A stretch of 64,000 nucleotides of DNA. Source: a bacterium (GTDB lineage Bacteria; RUG730; JAAEPJ01). This document shows positions 19,661 to 30,400 of the stretch, one piece after another; the stretch's first letter is position 1, and each line of letters opens with the position of its first letter. The translations under genes and the position numbers were made by a program. The notes under the pieces are model-generated. The model saw only the letters and a program-made list of their open reading frames with translations, ran no database searches and was not told the DNA's origin. The stretch is from positions 1 through 64,000 of the forward strand of contig JAAEPJ010000141.1 in assembly GCA_024222485.1 (NCBI GenBank). The letters are read 5' to 3'.

Positions 19661-20381
19661 ATGGTTTTTATTGAGACACAATATTTTAAAATTTATCGGC
19701 AAAAACTTGGTTTTAATAATCAAAAAGGCGTTAAAAATTTTTTTGCCGGCAGAGATATAATCCCCACAGTTGATTTTAACTATCTTGCCTTATTAAATAA
19801 TAGATTAGTTGATATTATTCACAAAGTGAATGAGTTAGCTAATTATTTAATCAAAGTTGATAATTTAAATAATTTTTGTAAAGAGAATATTGATATAGTT
19901 TTTAAAAAGTTAAAAGAAAATAATATTATCACAAAATTAAATAATCAAGGTAGAAGACCTGAACAAGTTTATTTTTGATATTGATATTAAAGAGATAGCT
20001 TTTATAGGAGATGATAGCTTGGAAAATATTGACACTTTTAAAAGGACGCCGAAAGCGGACTTGGAAATCTTTATGAATAAACAAAAATTTAGATTAGAGA
20101 TTCAATCAGGTTTTCAGGGCATCAATGATATCAAGCAACATAAAGTTTTGGAAGCTAGAAAGATTAAAAAAGAAGAAGATATTTCTTCACTTGTCATACA
20201 TTTTGACTTATTTAATGGTCAAGTTGCTTTTATTAAAATAGCTGAAATTTCAGAAGATAGTGTTAACTGGATAACAAGGCAACAAATGGAAGGTCAAACA
20301 GTTTTTAACATTGACCAAAATTATTTTATGTGGAAATTAACAGAAACTCCACCAAAGTTTTATGATTTATTTTTTTTATAA
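19661..20381 (+). pseudogene. Type II restriction endonuclease, broken by deletion and frameshift
   Basis: Two ORFs together form one restriction-enzyme-like protein. The first (ATG 19661, ribosome site GGAG) runs to 'NNQGRRPEQVYF' and stops at TGA 19976-19978. The second continues in another frame from about 19974 ('FDIDIKEIAFIGDDSLENID') and holds the nuclease core 'RTPKADLEIFM' and 'FRLEIQSGF', a PD-(D/E)xK variant with E-x-Q. From memory, related enzymes carry an extra block of some tens of residues between these halves, so an internal deletion that also shifted the frame is likely. It lies 9 nt before its partner methyltransferase. The recognition site is not predictable by eye. Confidence 0.65.
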
Positions 20382-20390
20382 GGTCTAAAT

Positions 20391-21518
20391 ATGAGCAAAA
20401 AAATTAAGATTATAGATTTATTTTCAGGTGTAGGTGGGTTAAGCTACGGCTTTTCTCATGATGATAAGTTTGACATTATTGCTGCCAATGAAATTCTTAA
20501 AAATATGGCTAAATCTTATGAATTAAATCACCCTATGGTAAAAATGTACTGTAAAGATATTAGAGATTTTGGCATTGAAGATTTAACAAAAGACTTTGGT
20601 CTTAAAGAAGGAGAAATTGATTTAATTATTGGGGGCCCTCCTTGTCAAGCATATTCTACTGTTGGGAAACGGAGTCTAGCTGATTCTAGAGGCAAACTTT
20701 TTAATGAGTATCATAGGGTTTTAAAAGAATTTAAACCAAAAGTTTTTTTATTTGAAAATGTAAAAGGTTTATTATCCATACAAAAAGGATGTTTATTATT
20801 AGAAATAGTTTCCTTATTTGAATCACTTGGTTATGAGGTAGTATTTAAGATATTAAATGTTGCTGATTATGGCGTTCCTCAAATGAGAGAGAGAGTTATA
20901 ATTATTGGGACAAAACTGAAGACAAATTTTAAGTACCCGCAACCGACGCATTATATAGGGAAAAAAAATTACGATATTTTAAATGAAAAAAATAAACGGT
21001 ATTTAACTTTGAGAGAGGCTATCGGCGATTTACCATTGATTAAATCTGGGGAAGAAAGTTTAATATACGAAAGTGTACCATTAAATGATTTTCAAAGATT
21101 AATGAGGAAAAATGCACCTGAAAAATTAATGGATCATAATGCACCTAAAAATAATAAGCAACTTGTTAAACTGATGGAGGCTTTACCTGATGGAGGTAGT
21201 CCAAAGGACTTACCACAAGTCATGAGACCTAAGAGTGGTTTTGCAAACACTTATTCTAGACTATGGTGGGATAAGCCAAGCGCTACTATTACAAGAAATT
21301 TAAGTACTCCATCTTCTTCGAGATGTATTCACCCTAAAGCAGCAAGAGCATTGACTACGAGAGAGGGGGCGAGAGTGCAATGTTTTCCTGATGATTATAT
21401 ATTTTATGGTTCAAAATCTGATAAAAATTTACAAATAGGTAATGCAGTGCCTACATTTTTATCAAATGCCTTAAAAGAAGCGATTAAGCAGCATTTTTTA
21501 GAAAATAATATTTTTTGA
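20391..21518 (+). CDS. DNA (cytosine-5) methyltransferase
   Basis: This 375-residue enzyme transfers methyl from SAM to C5 of cytosine in a specific DNA site. All conserved motifs are present: I 'IDLFSGVGGLSYGF', IV with the catalytic C85 'GGPPCQAYSTVG', VI 'FENVKGLL', VIII 'QMRERVIIIG', IX 'ALTTREGARVQCFPDDY' and X 'QIGNAVPTFLSNAL'. It follows the broken restriction enzyme by 9 nt, so it was the protecting half of a type II system and now acts as an orphan methylase. It interrupts an otherwise housekeeping cluster (recF to recA), a sign of acquisition. Confidence 0.92.
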   Translation: MSKKIKIIDLFSGVGGLSYGFSHDDKFDIIAANEILKNMAKSYELNHPMVKMYCKDIRDFGIEDLTKDFGLKEGEIDLIIGGPPCQAYSTVGKRSLADSRGKLFNEYHRVLKEFKPKVFLFENVKGLLSIQKGCLLLEIVSLFESLGYEVVFKILNVADYGVPQMRERVIIIGTKLKTNFKYPQPTHYIGKKNYDILNEKNKRYLTLREAIGDLPLIKSGEESLIYESVPLNDFQRLMRKNAPEKLMDHNAPKNNKQLVKLMEALPDGGSPKDLPQVMRPKSGFANTYSRLWWDKPSATITRNLSTPSSSRCIHPKAARALTTREGARVQCFPDDYIFYGSKSDKNLQIGNAVPTFLSNALKEAIKQHFLENNIF

Positions 21519-21594
21519 TTTTTTTATATGGAATATAAATTAAAAAAGTAAATTATAGTGATAAGTTAACGAGTATTTTTTTTAGGATTTAAAT

Positions 21595-22149
21595 ATGTTA
21601 AAACGCTGCGGATGGCTTGATTTATCAAGCGAAATTTATGTTAAATACCATGATGAAGAATGGGGTAAACCTATTTTTGATGACCGCAAGTTATTTGAAT
21701 TTTTGATTTTAGAAGGACACCAAGCTGGACTTTCTTGGCTGACTATCTTGAGAAAGCGCGAGACTTATCGCCTTGCTTTTGATTGTTGGGATATAGCCAA
21801 AATTGCTCAATATAATAATTTAAAATTTTTAGAATTACTGAATAACTCTGGGGTTATTCGTAATAAATTAAAAATTAAATCAGCTATTCGTAATGCTGGC
21901 ATTTTTTTAGAAATCCAAAAAGAATTTGGTAGTTTTTCTAAATATCTTTGGGGCTTTGTAGATCATAAGCCTATTATTAATCATTTTAAAGACTGGCAAG
22001 ATATTCCTGTGACTACAGATCTTTCAGACAGAATATCTCAAGACTTAAAAAAACGAGGAATGACTTTTGTCGGCTCAACTATTATTTATGCTTTTTTACA
22101 GGCCGTTGGTTTAGTTAATAATCATGAAGAAGGGTGTTTTATGAAATGA
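21595..22149 (+). CDS. tag: DNA-3-methyladenine glycosylase I
   Basis: Tag removes 3-methyladenine from alkylated DNA. The 184-residue protein has 'RCGWLDLSSEIYVKYHDEEWG', read here as RCGW plus YHDEEWG, which holds the N-terminal zinc ligands, then 'FEFLILEGHQAGLSW' and 'LKKRGMTFVGSTIIYAFLQ', all typical. Its last codons ATG-AAA-TGA overlap the start of pth by 4 nt (ATGA), so the two are translationally coupled. Confidence 0.93.
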   Translation: MLKRCGWLDLSSEIYVKYHDEEWGKPIFDDRKLFEFLILEGHQAGLSWLTILRKRETYRLAFDCWDIAKIAQYNNLKFLELLNNSGVIRNKLKIKSAIRNAGIFLEIQKEFGSFSKYLWGFVDHKPIINHFKDWQDIPVTTDLSDRISQDLKKRGMTFVGSTIIYAFLQAVGLVNNHEEGCFMK

Positions 22150-22703
22150 AATTAATTATCGGACTTGGTAATATCGGTGATAAATATCAAGATACACGCC
22201 ATAATATTGGTTTTAAAATTATTGATGAAATTATTGCTAAAGACTTATGTTCTCCTTTTTATAATTTTGAAAATTGTGCTTTAATAAAAAAAGGAGGCAA
22301 TATTATTTATGTGAAACCAACGACATTCATGAATAATAGCGGACAAGCTATCAGGCGTTTAATGGATTATTACAAGATTAGTTTAGCCGATATTTTAGTG
22401 GTTTTTGATGATATGCAGCTTGATCTAGGAAATATTCGTCTAAAGATTAAAGGTTCTAGTGGTGGGCACAATGGTATAAAATCAATTATTCAGCACTTAG
22501 GAACCCCTAATTTTGCTCGTTTAAAGATTGGTGTTGGGGAATGTACGCAAGCTGAGCTTAGTAAATTTGTTTTAAGTAAGTTTAAAAAAGCTGATTTAAA
22601 GGTTGTTGAGGAAATGATTGGGCGTGCAGCTAGTGCTGTCAAGATCTGGGATCGTGCGGGTAGTGGTGAAGTTATGCAAAAATTTAATAAAAAAAATATT
22701 TAA
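22146..22703 (+). CDS. pth: Peptidyl-tRNA hydrolase
   Basis: Pth recycles tRNA from stalled peptidyl-tRNA. With the ATG at 22146 the 185-residue protein begins MKLIIGLGNIGDKYQDTRHN, giving the family Asn (GLGN) and the catalytic His (TRHNIGF). 'KPTTFMNNSGQAI', 'DDMQLDLGNIRLK' and 'SSGGHNGIKSII' complete the active site. A longer frame from 22134 would add four residues without reason. The stop of tag and this ATG overlap by 4 nt. Confidence 0.94.
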   Translation: MKLIIGLGNIGDKYQDTRHNIGFKIIDEIIAKDLCSPFYNFENCALIKKGGNIIYVKPTTFMNNSGQAIRRLMDYYKISLADILVVFDDMQLDLGNIRLKIKGSSGGHNGIKSIIQHLGTPNFARLKIGVGECTQAELSKFVLSKFKKADLKVVEEMIGRAASAVKIWDRAGSGEVMQKFNKKNI

Positions 22704-22794
22704 AGTAAAATTTTTTCTGTTTAAATTATGAGATGTTTGGCTATAATAATTAAACTTTATTAAAAAAATTAGTTATGGTGGATAATATTAAGAT

Positions 22795-22848
22795 ATAATC
22801 AAAAATGACCTTATCAATATTTCATTTTATGGTGAAATTTTTGATTAT
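22795..22848. repeat. 12-bp perfect inverted repeat upstream of recA
   Basis: ataatcaaaaat (22795-22806) and atttttgattat (22837-22848) are exact complements separated by 30 nt. The gap between pth and recA (22704-22998) holds nothing else I can name. No T-run follows, so it is more likely a leader structure or protein site than an intrinsic terminator. Confidence 0.5.
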
Positions 22849-22998
22849 AGTCAACTTTATAAGTGATTTTTATTTTTGTTTCGTTATGGTTAATTAATAT
22901 ATTTCATTATAAATCCTTTCTTTAGGTTAGATTTTTATTATTATTAGCGAAGATAAAATCATCTATTCCCGAATAATTAAGTACCGTAGGAGAGCAAT

Positions 22999-24063
22999 AT
23001 GGCAAAACAAAAACAAGAAATATCAGAGAAAAATGATAAAGATCAGGCACTAGATTTAGCCTTAACCCAGATTGAGCGAGAGTTTGGTAAAGGTTCAATC
23101 ATGAAGCTTGGTGCAAATAATATTCTTGGTGTAGATGTTATTTCTACGGGGATTCTACCTTTAGACTTAGCCATTGGTGTCGGTGGTGTACCCAAGGGGC
23201 GCATTACTGAGATTTATGGACCTGAATCAAGCGGTAAGACAACCCTTTCTTTAAATGTTGTTGCCAATGCACAAAAATGCGGAGGAGTGGCAGCCTTTAT
23301 TGATGCGGAGCATGCGCTTGATCCGGTTTATGCTAAAAAGCTTGGTGTCGATATTGATAACCTTTTGGTTTCTCAACCAGATGATGGGGAACAGGCAATG
23401 GAGATTACTGAAACTTTAGTCAGAAGTAATGCGATTGATGTTATTGTTGTTGATTCTGTAGCGGCCCTTGTTCCGCGTGCAGAAATTGAAGGGAGTATGA
23501 CCGATCAACAAATGGGACTTCAGGCAAGGTTAATGAGTAAGGCATTAAGAAAGCTTACTTCCAGTGTCTCAAAGTCTAATACTTCTGTTATTTTTATTAA
23601 TCAGCTGCGTGAAAAAATTGGTGTAATGTTTGGCAACCCTGAGACCACAACAGGGGGGAGGGCTTTAAAATTTTATTCTTCATTGCGGATGGATATCAGG
23701 CGTATTTCAACCCTTAAAAAAGGCGATCATATGTATGGTAATCGTGTACGCGTTAAAGTTGTTAAAAATAAGGTTGCACCGCCTTTTAGGCAGACTGAGT
23801 TTGATATGTATTTTGATAGGGGTATTGTGCGTGAGGGGTGTATCATTGAAGCGGGAGTAGAACATGGTATTGTTGCTAAGGCGGGGAGTTGGTTTCTTTA
23901 TGGAGATATTAGGCTTGGACAAGGACGAGAAAAAGCAACAATATATTTAGAAGAAAACCCTGAAATAGCGAATGAAATTGAAGATAAGGTTTTATGCAGG
24001 GGTCAGTTTAGTCCGGATGCTATTAATGAAGCAGATAAAGGTGATACGGATGGCAAAAGTTAA
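22999..24063 (+). CDS. recA: Recombinase RecA
   Basis: RecA catalyses strand exchange and triggers the SOS response. The 354-residue protein shows Walker A '[15 protein letters not shown]', Walker B '[12 protein letters not shown]', the L1/L2 loops ('[20 protein letters not shown]', '[10 protein letters not shown]') and a C-terminal acidic tail. The ribosome site AGGAG is 7 nt upstream. The last 14 nt overlap the next gene. I do not recognise a LexA box upstream, though boxes differ between phyla. Confidence 0.96.
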   Translation: MAKQKQEISEKNDKDQALDLALTQIEREFGKGSIMKLGANNILGVDVISTGILPLDLAIGVGGVPKGRITEIYGPESSGKTTLSLNVVANAQKCGGVAAFIDAEHALDPVYAKKLGVDIDNLLVSQPDDGEQAMEITETLVRSNAIDVIVVDSVAALVPRAEIEGSMTDQQMGLQARLMSKALRKLTSSVSKSNTSVIFINQLREKIGVMFGNPETTTGGRALKFYSSLRMDIRRISTLKKGDHMYGNRVRVKVVKNKVAPPFRQTEFDMYFDRGIVREGCIIEAGVEHGIVAKAGSWFLYGDIRLGQGREKATIYLEENPEIANEIEDKVLCRGQFSPDAINEADKGDTDGKS

Positions 24064-24679
24064 AATACAAAAATTTGTACTTGGTTCTCTGGAAACTAAT
24101 TGTTATTTGGTCTATGATGAGGTTAGTAAAGAATCCGTGATTATTGATCCTGGTGCAGGTCCGGAAATTTTAAGTGATGCTTTAAAAGACTTGGATATTA
24201 AAATGAAATATATTATTAATACTCATGGTCATGCTGATCATATTTTTTCTAACGCTCATTTAAAAGAAATTTATCCCGATACTAAGCTTGTTATTCATGC
24301 TAATGATGAAAGTTTTTTAAGTGATAGTAGTAAAAATTTATCAATATTTTTAGGGTATAATGTGACATCTCCTGCAGCTGATATTTTAATAAAAGAGGGG
24401 GATGAACTTAGTTTTTCTGGGCATACTTTTGAAATTATTGAGACACCTGGACATACAATGGGTTCTATTTGTTTACTGCTTGATAATCAGTCACTTTTTA
24501 CTGGGGATACACTTTTTTTAGGTAGTATAGGTTGTACTGACTTTGAACATTCTTCAAGCAGTGCGATGGCTAATAGTTTAAAAAAACTTAAGGAACTGAG
24601 TCAAAATTTAACTATTCATCCTGGTCATGGACCTGATTCTACGATGGGATTTGAAGTTAAAACGAATCCATTTATATAG
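24050..24679 (+). CDS. Metallo-beta-lactamase-fold hydrolase (GloB-like)
   Basis: The 209-residue protein starts at ATG 24050, preceded by AAGGTG, and overlaps the end of recA by 14 nt. It has the binuclear metal motif 'THGHADH', later ligands in 'ETPGHTMGS', 'FTGDTLF' and 'HPGHGPDS', and belongs to the hydroxyacylglutathione-hydrolase-like group. In bacteria without glutathione these enzymes hydrolyse other thioesters. The substrate is not known. Upstream in-frame codons inside recA are not needed. Confidence 0.85.
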   Translation: MAKVKIQKFVLGSLETNCYLVYDEVSKESVIIDPGAGPEILSDALKDLDIKMKYIINTHGHADHIFSNAHLKEIYPDTKLVIHANDESFLSDSSKNLSIFLGYNVTSPAADILIKEGDELSFSGHTFEIIETPGHTMGSICLLLDNQSLFTGDTLFLGSIGCTDFEHSSSSAMANSLKKLKELSQNLTIHPGHGPDSTMGFEVKTNPFI

Positions 24680-24749
24680 TTTTAATAATTTGTAAATTAT
24701 ACTGAATATTGGATGCAAAATAGATCAACTAAAACTAGGAGTACTTTCT

Positions 24750-26363
24750 ATGTCTCACAGCGTTAAGGAAAAAAACACAAAATATATATTTATTACTGGT
24801 GGAGTTGTATCTGCTTTGGGGAAAGGTATTACTAGTGCTTCAGTTGGCATGCTTTTGCAGAGCTATGGATATAAGATAACAGTTTTAAAATGCGATCCAT
24901 ATATCAATGTTGATCCAGGGACAATGAGTCCTTATCAACATGGAGAAGTTTTTGTCACTCAAGATGGCGCAGAAACTGATCTTGATCTTGGGCATTATGA
25001 GCGATTTTTAGGAGAAAATTTAACGCTTAAAAATAATATTACTACTGGTCAGGTTTATGACAATGTTATTTCTAAGGAGCGTAGAGGAGAATACTTAGGA
25101 AAGACTGTGCAAGTTATTCCTCATATTACTGATGAGATTAAAGATGCAATGCATGCTTTGGCTGGGGATAATGATTTTGTTTTAGTTGAAATTGGTGGAA
25201 CTGTTGGAGATATTGAAAGTTTACCTTTTTTAGAAGCCATCCGTCAGTTTAGGCGAGATGTTGGTCGTAAGAATGTGCTTTATATGCATTTGACATTAGT
25301 TCCTTATATTAAGACTGCAGGAGAGGTTAAGACTAAGCCGACCCAGCATAGTGTTGGGAAATTGCGAGAGATTGGTATTGAACCGGATATTTTAATTTGT
25401 CGGACAGAGAATGATTTAGCACAATCCATTAAGGATAAATTAGCACTTTTTTGTAATGTAGAGGATCAAGCTGTAATTGTTGAGAAGGATATTTCTTCCT
25501 GTATTTACCGTGTTCCGCTTGAACTGCGGAAAGAAGGGCTTGACCAATTAATTTTGGATATTTTTGAGCTTAAGCCTACGGTTATAGGTGATTTAAGTGA
25601 ATGGGCGAGATTAGTTGAGAACTATGAGACAGCTAATCAGATAGTTAAGATTGCTGTGACTGGTAAATATATTGAGTTAACAGATGCTTATAAAAGTATT
25701 ATAGAAGCCTTGATGCATGCAGGTATTTATCATAAAACAGGGATTGAAATTTTATATATTGATGTTGAGGAAAATCATTTAAACGAAGTTTTGGCTCAGG
25801 TTGATGGTATTTTAGTTCCTGGTGGTTTTGGTACGCGTGGGGTTGAGGGGAAAGTTAAGGTTGTGCAATATGCTAGAGAAAAAAAGATTCCATTTTTAGG
25901 AATTTGTCTTGGTATGCAATGTGCTGTGATTGATTTTTCTCGAAATATTTTGGGGTTAAATGATGCGAATAGCTCGGAGTTTGACAAAGAGACGAGTAAC
26001 CCTGTTATTGATCTTTTAGAAGATCAAAAAAAAGTAGTTAAAAAAGGTGGAACTATGCGGCTTGGAGCCTATAAAGCCAAGCTTCGCTTTGGTTCGAAAA
26101 TCAGAGCAGCATATGGGGCGAATATTATTGAAGAGCGTCATCGGCATAGATATGAGTTTAATAATTCTTACCGTGAAAAGTTGGAAAGTAAGGGATTAAT
26201 CATTGGTAGTGTTAATCCGGATATTGATGTGGTAGAGAGTATTGAACTTATCGATCATCCGTGGTTTGTTGCTGTTCAATTTCACCCTGAGTTTACTTCA
26301 AAGTTTATGAAACCTTCACCTCTTTTTAAAGATTTTATTGGTGCAACTGTTAAAGGGAAGTAA
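24750..26363 (+). CDS. pyrG: CTP synthase
   Basis: PyrG makes CTP from UTP with glutamine as nitrogen donor. The 537-residue protein has the synthetase half ('[19 protein letters not shown]', '[20 protein letters not shown]') and the class I glutamine amidotransferase half with the nucleophile in '[13 protein letters not shown]' and His/Glu in 'VQFHPEFTS'. The length is standard. It is followed by kdsA, a common pairing in Gram-negative bacteria. Confidence 0.96.
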   Translation: MSHSVKEKNTKYIFITGGVVSALGKGITSASVGMLLQSYGYKITVLKCDPYINVDPGTMSPYQHGEVFVTQDGAETDLDLGHYERFLGENLTLKNNITTGQVYDNVISKERRGEYLGKTVQVIPHITDEIKDAMHALAGDNDFVLVEIGGTVGDIESLPFLEAIRQFRRDVGRKNVLYMHLTLVPYIKTAGEVKTKPTQHSVGKLREIGIEPDILICRTENDLAQSIKDKLALFCNVEDQAVIVEKDISSCIYRVPLELRKEGLDQLILDIFELKPTVIGDLSEWARLVENYETANQIVKIAVTGKYIELTDAYKSIIEALMHAGIYHKTGIEILYIDVEENHLNEVLAQVDGILVPGGFGTRGVEGKVKVVQYAREKKIPFLGICLGMQCAVIDFSRNILGLNDANSSEFDKETSNPVIDLLEDQKKVVKKGGTMRLGAYKAKLRFGSKIRAAYGANIIEERHRHRYEFNNSYREKLESKGLIIGSVNPDIDVVESIELIDHPWFVAVQFHPEFTSKFMKPSPLFKDFIGATVKGK

Positions 26364-26446
26364 TATTCTTTTACAGGGATACTGAAAAAAAATAAGGTTA
26401 TTATCCAGATGAGATAATTAAAATAATTTCTAAAAAGAGTAATATT

Positions 26447-27283
26447 ATGCAAAAAACAGTAAGTATCACAAATGATGGTACGACTATAAACTTTTCTAAT
26501 AACGATAAATTTAAACTGATTGCAGGACCGTGTGTTCTTGAAAATATTGAGCAATCTTTACAGATTTCTAAGTTTTGTAAAGATCTTTGTTTGAAATATA
26601 ATGTTGAATACATTTTTAAAGGTTCGTTTGATAAGGCTAATAGGACTAGTATTGATTCTTTTCGTGGACTTGGTTTAGATCAAGGGCTAGCTATTTTAAA
26701 TAAAATTAAAGACCGTATTGGTGTACCAGTATTGACAGATATTCATGTTCCAAGCGAAGCCGAAGTGGTCGCAGATGTGGTTGATATTATTCAGATTCCG
26801 GCATTTCTTTGCCGGCAGACAGATCTTGTGACAGCAGCAGCAAAGACAGGGAAAGTTATTAATATCAAAAAAGCACAGTTTCTATCTGCAGATGAGATGT
26901 TAAATGTTTTAAAAAAAGTGGAAAGGTATAATAATAGTAATATTTTGCTTACAGAGAGGGGGACTTTTTTTGGGTACAACAATTTAGTTGTAGATTTTAA
27001 AGCTGTTGCTAGGTTGAAAGAGTTTGGTTACCCTGTGGTATTTGATGCAACACATTCAACGCAGTTACCTGGTGGTTTTTGGGGGTCATCTGATGGTGAA
27101 CGAAAATATATGCCCGCACTTGCGAGTGCTGCTGCTGGTGTTGGGGTTGCTGCATTTTTTATGGAAGTACATCCTCAGCCTGATTTTGCTATGTCGGATA
27201 AGACAACTGTTTATGCTTTAGATCAATTAGAAATAGTTTTAAAAAGGCTGGTAGAGATTGATAATGTGGTGAAGAGTCTTTAA
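26447..27283 (+). CDS. kdsA: 3-deoxy-D-manno-octulosonate 8-phosphate synthase
   Basis: KdsA condenses arabinose 5-phosphate with phosphoenolpyruvate, the first step of Kdo synthesis for lipopolysaccharide. The 278 residues show 'KLIAGPCVLEN', 'FKGSFDKANRTSIDSFRG' (substrate loop), 'TDIHVPSEAE', 'IPAFLCRQTDL' and 'DATHSTQLPGG'. Metal-dependent and metal-free forms differ at one Cys/Asn position. The sequence shows 'GPCVLEN', and the Cys there suggests the metal-dependent type, an inference. It confirms LPS production together with lptD. Confidence 0.95.
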   Translation: MQKTVSITNDGTTINFSNNDKFKLIAGPCVLENIEQSLQISKFCKDLCLKYNVEYIFKGSFDKANRTSIDSFRGLGLDQGLAILNKIKDRIGVPVLTDIHVPSEAEVVADVVDIIQIPAFLCRQTDLVTAAAKTGKVINIKKAQFLSADEMLNVLKKVERYNNSNILLTERGTFFGYNNLVVDFKAVARLKEFGYPVVFDATHSTQLPGGFWGSSDGERKYMPALASAAAGVGVAAFFMEVHPQPDFAMSDKTTVYALDQLEIVLKRLVEIDNVVKSL

Positions 27284-27455
27284 TTATCTAGCTACGCAAC
27301 TTCGTTGTTTTATATTAATCCACCAATTTCTTAAGTTAAGGAAGTTAAAAAATATTATTTTTCAGCTTGGCTAATTTTTGATTTTAGACAGTATTATCCA
27401 ATTTGAAATTTTTTCATCTCAACTTTTCCTATTCTCTCAAGTAAAGCTTCAAAAC

Positions 27456-30400
27456 CTAAGCAGCAGATAAGAATTCTTTAATCAAGTTTTCATCTGCGAT
27501 GATTATATCTTCTTCTCTAATAATAAAAGCTCTATTTAACATATGAGGTAAGAATCTATTTAATGCTGCTAAGAAGTTGCTAATTTTACCATCATCACCG
27601 CCAAAATGGGTTACTATCTCTGAGGCTTTTGTTTGTAGGATATTTATCATTAACTCCATTTTAACAAAATAACTTGGGTCATATTCAAGCTTAGGGTAGT
27701 TTGCCGCCACTAAAATATCCAGATTGCTTACTCTATTATCTGTGGATTCTTTGGTATTATACAATACCTTCATTACAGCTAATCCATTACTATACTCTGA
27801 ATATTCTCGTATATCATATTTCTTATTTCTTATTTTTGGATTGATCCCACCGAGTGTAATATTTTCTAGATTGATGTTATCCTCACTATTAATCATATCT
27901 GCATAGCTTATCTGGTTAAATTTATTACTTTTATCTTGGTTTTCGATGATTCTTTCTAGAAGTTTATTCATTCTTTTAATAATGATGAGTTTCCTTTCTT
28001 TGCTTAACTCTCTATTTTTAATAATTTTATTAACATCAATATTATCTATATGCATTTCAGTATTTTCTATTTTTTTTAATTCTAACTGATAGCGAGTGTA
28101 TACTTTTAATAAGCCGTTAAGTTTATTCTTTACCATCTTACCAGAGATGGGGATAAGTGCAGGTATCTTTAGGAAATCTTTTTGACTTAAGATCTCTTTT
28201 TCTATATCGCTCTCTACCTCTCCTCCAATTCTAGGGCTACCATATAAAGTCTCTTTGCCCGATTTGTCAAAACTTGAGCCGATATTATAGAAAGAAGTAA
28301 TTTTTCCTTTCTCAAGTAAGTCGTTAAATAATTCATTTCCCGCATAATTAGGGATTTTCTTGAAATCTACTATATAATAGACATTAGCATAATTTGTTAA
28401 ATTTTTAATAACTTGAGGTTGGATATAACCATCTGATAACAAATAAATATTTTGAGTAAATCTAGCATTAAATTTTTGTTTTTGTTTAGTGATTTCGCTA
28501 AAAACATTAAAGATATTATCTTGATTAACTAGCAAGATAATATTTTCTACAATTTTACCCTCTTTGGTTTTGGTACTTTTCTCTTTGTTCAACTCTTCTT
28601 TAAGGAGAGGCAGACTTTCGATTAAAACTTTTTGGTCGATGCCTAGATTAATATGAATATTAAAGACCGCATTTCTTAGTGTTGTCAAACCATAGTTTTT
28701 TAAAGTAAAGTTAGGGTTGATACTCCAAAGTGTGATTACTTTTAAACTATAGCTCAGTCTCTTAATCTCTAATTCTTCTTCATTTTTTGCCGTAGTTTCC
28801 CACGCTAAATTTTCAGATTCAAACAGATAGTCTTCTCTCTCTTTTTGAGTGAATTCTTGATTATCCTTTTTTAAATTATTATAGTGATCCTTAAGAATAG
28901 AATCAAATGCTGTGCCATTTTTGATAATAAAATCTCTTAAGTTTATATCTTCATTATTTTCTAAGTTGCTAAGGATATTTTTATTTTTACTCGTAACTTT
29001 AATATTTTTTAAGTTTGGTAAAGCATTAGGATTAATGATAACTTTATTGAGTACTGCATTAAAATAAACAGGAAACATCGAAAGATTATTCTTATTTGTA
29101 GCTAGATGACGAGCCATATAGTCTGTCCCTACAAATGAAGTAAAGGTTAAATTTTGAGTTATAGATTTCTCATTATTGTTGTCAATAATAGTATTTTTTT
29201 TATTTTTTAATTTTTTTTTCCACAATAGTCCACGTAAGTAATTGTCTACAGAGACATTGGGGGGTTTCGTCGTTAATTTTAATGTTGTTACTATGTCATT
29301 ATAGTTGACGGTTGTAATATCTTTATCAAAAAATGTAGAAATAATGTTAGAAGTCAAATCTTGTTGATTATATGTACTAAAGTCATCAGCGTTGGTATCT
29401 ATTTTATTTTCATTTGCTTGAGTTATATTATCTAGATACATATTATTATTTAGATACATATTATTATTTAGATACATTTTACTATGATAAGAATCGATCA
29501 TTGTCTGCTGCATATGTAAGTTCGAATAGCCATCGCCGCCGATAGTATTAACAGTTAGATTAAACCCTAGACTTTTTGCCAGCCGTTTTAAAGCAGTTGA
29601 GTCAATATATTCCCTTTTCTTTAAATAAAGATCATTACTGCTAATTACAGCTGTGACCATGCGCATTTGCTCTATTAGCTTTTCACTAAACTTAAAGTTT
29701 AGGTTTACCTTGATTTTTTTACTCGCTAACATTGCTCTTGCTAAGGTATGAAAAGCACAATCTCCAACAACAAAGCCTTCATTATTGTTTTGGAAATAAA
29801 AATGCATATCTTTTTTTATAATTGTAATATTTTTCATATTTTGATCTATATTCGCATTGTTTAAAATTTCACGAAGTTCGGTATTATAGTCTATTCCTTC
29901 TAAGATTATATTATTGTTAGCAATGAAATTTAAGTTTAAGTTTTCATTTTCATTGTCATTGTCATTGTTATATAGATTATTAATATCAATGTGTGGCTTA
30001 GGTTTATCTGCTTTTTTATTTTGTAAGATATTTTTAATAAGAATGCTATTTAAAGCTTCGTTTCCTAAAGAAAGTAATGCTTGTAGACCGCCCGGTAAAA
30101 GCCTAATATTTATACCCTGATCCAGAAGACTATTACGAAGTTTGTTTGTCAGCTTAATAAATGTTATATTGTTAAAAAGTTTTTGGTTATAATCTCGTGC
30201 ATTCACTAGATTGGGTGACTCTTCTGTAAAATACAACATTAAATGTTGTATATCTATGGGGATACTTAACGGTCTATCATCAATAAAACCTATTTTTTTA
30301 AATTTTTCCGTATTCAGATTATGTAGGTAACTGGAATAAAGCATCATCCATAAATATAAATCTAAAACATTCATTAGTATCTTATTTTTGTTAATATATA

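Noticed and set aside
22704-22998. LexA/SOS box in front of recA
   Set aside because: No match to the E. coli or Bacillus consensus is visible, and the phylum-specific box is unknown. Only the inverted repeat is reported.
29433-29478. Short tandem repeat as a CRISPR array
   Set aside because: The units are directly adjacent without spacers and lie in frame within a coding gene. No cas gene is present in the window.
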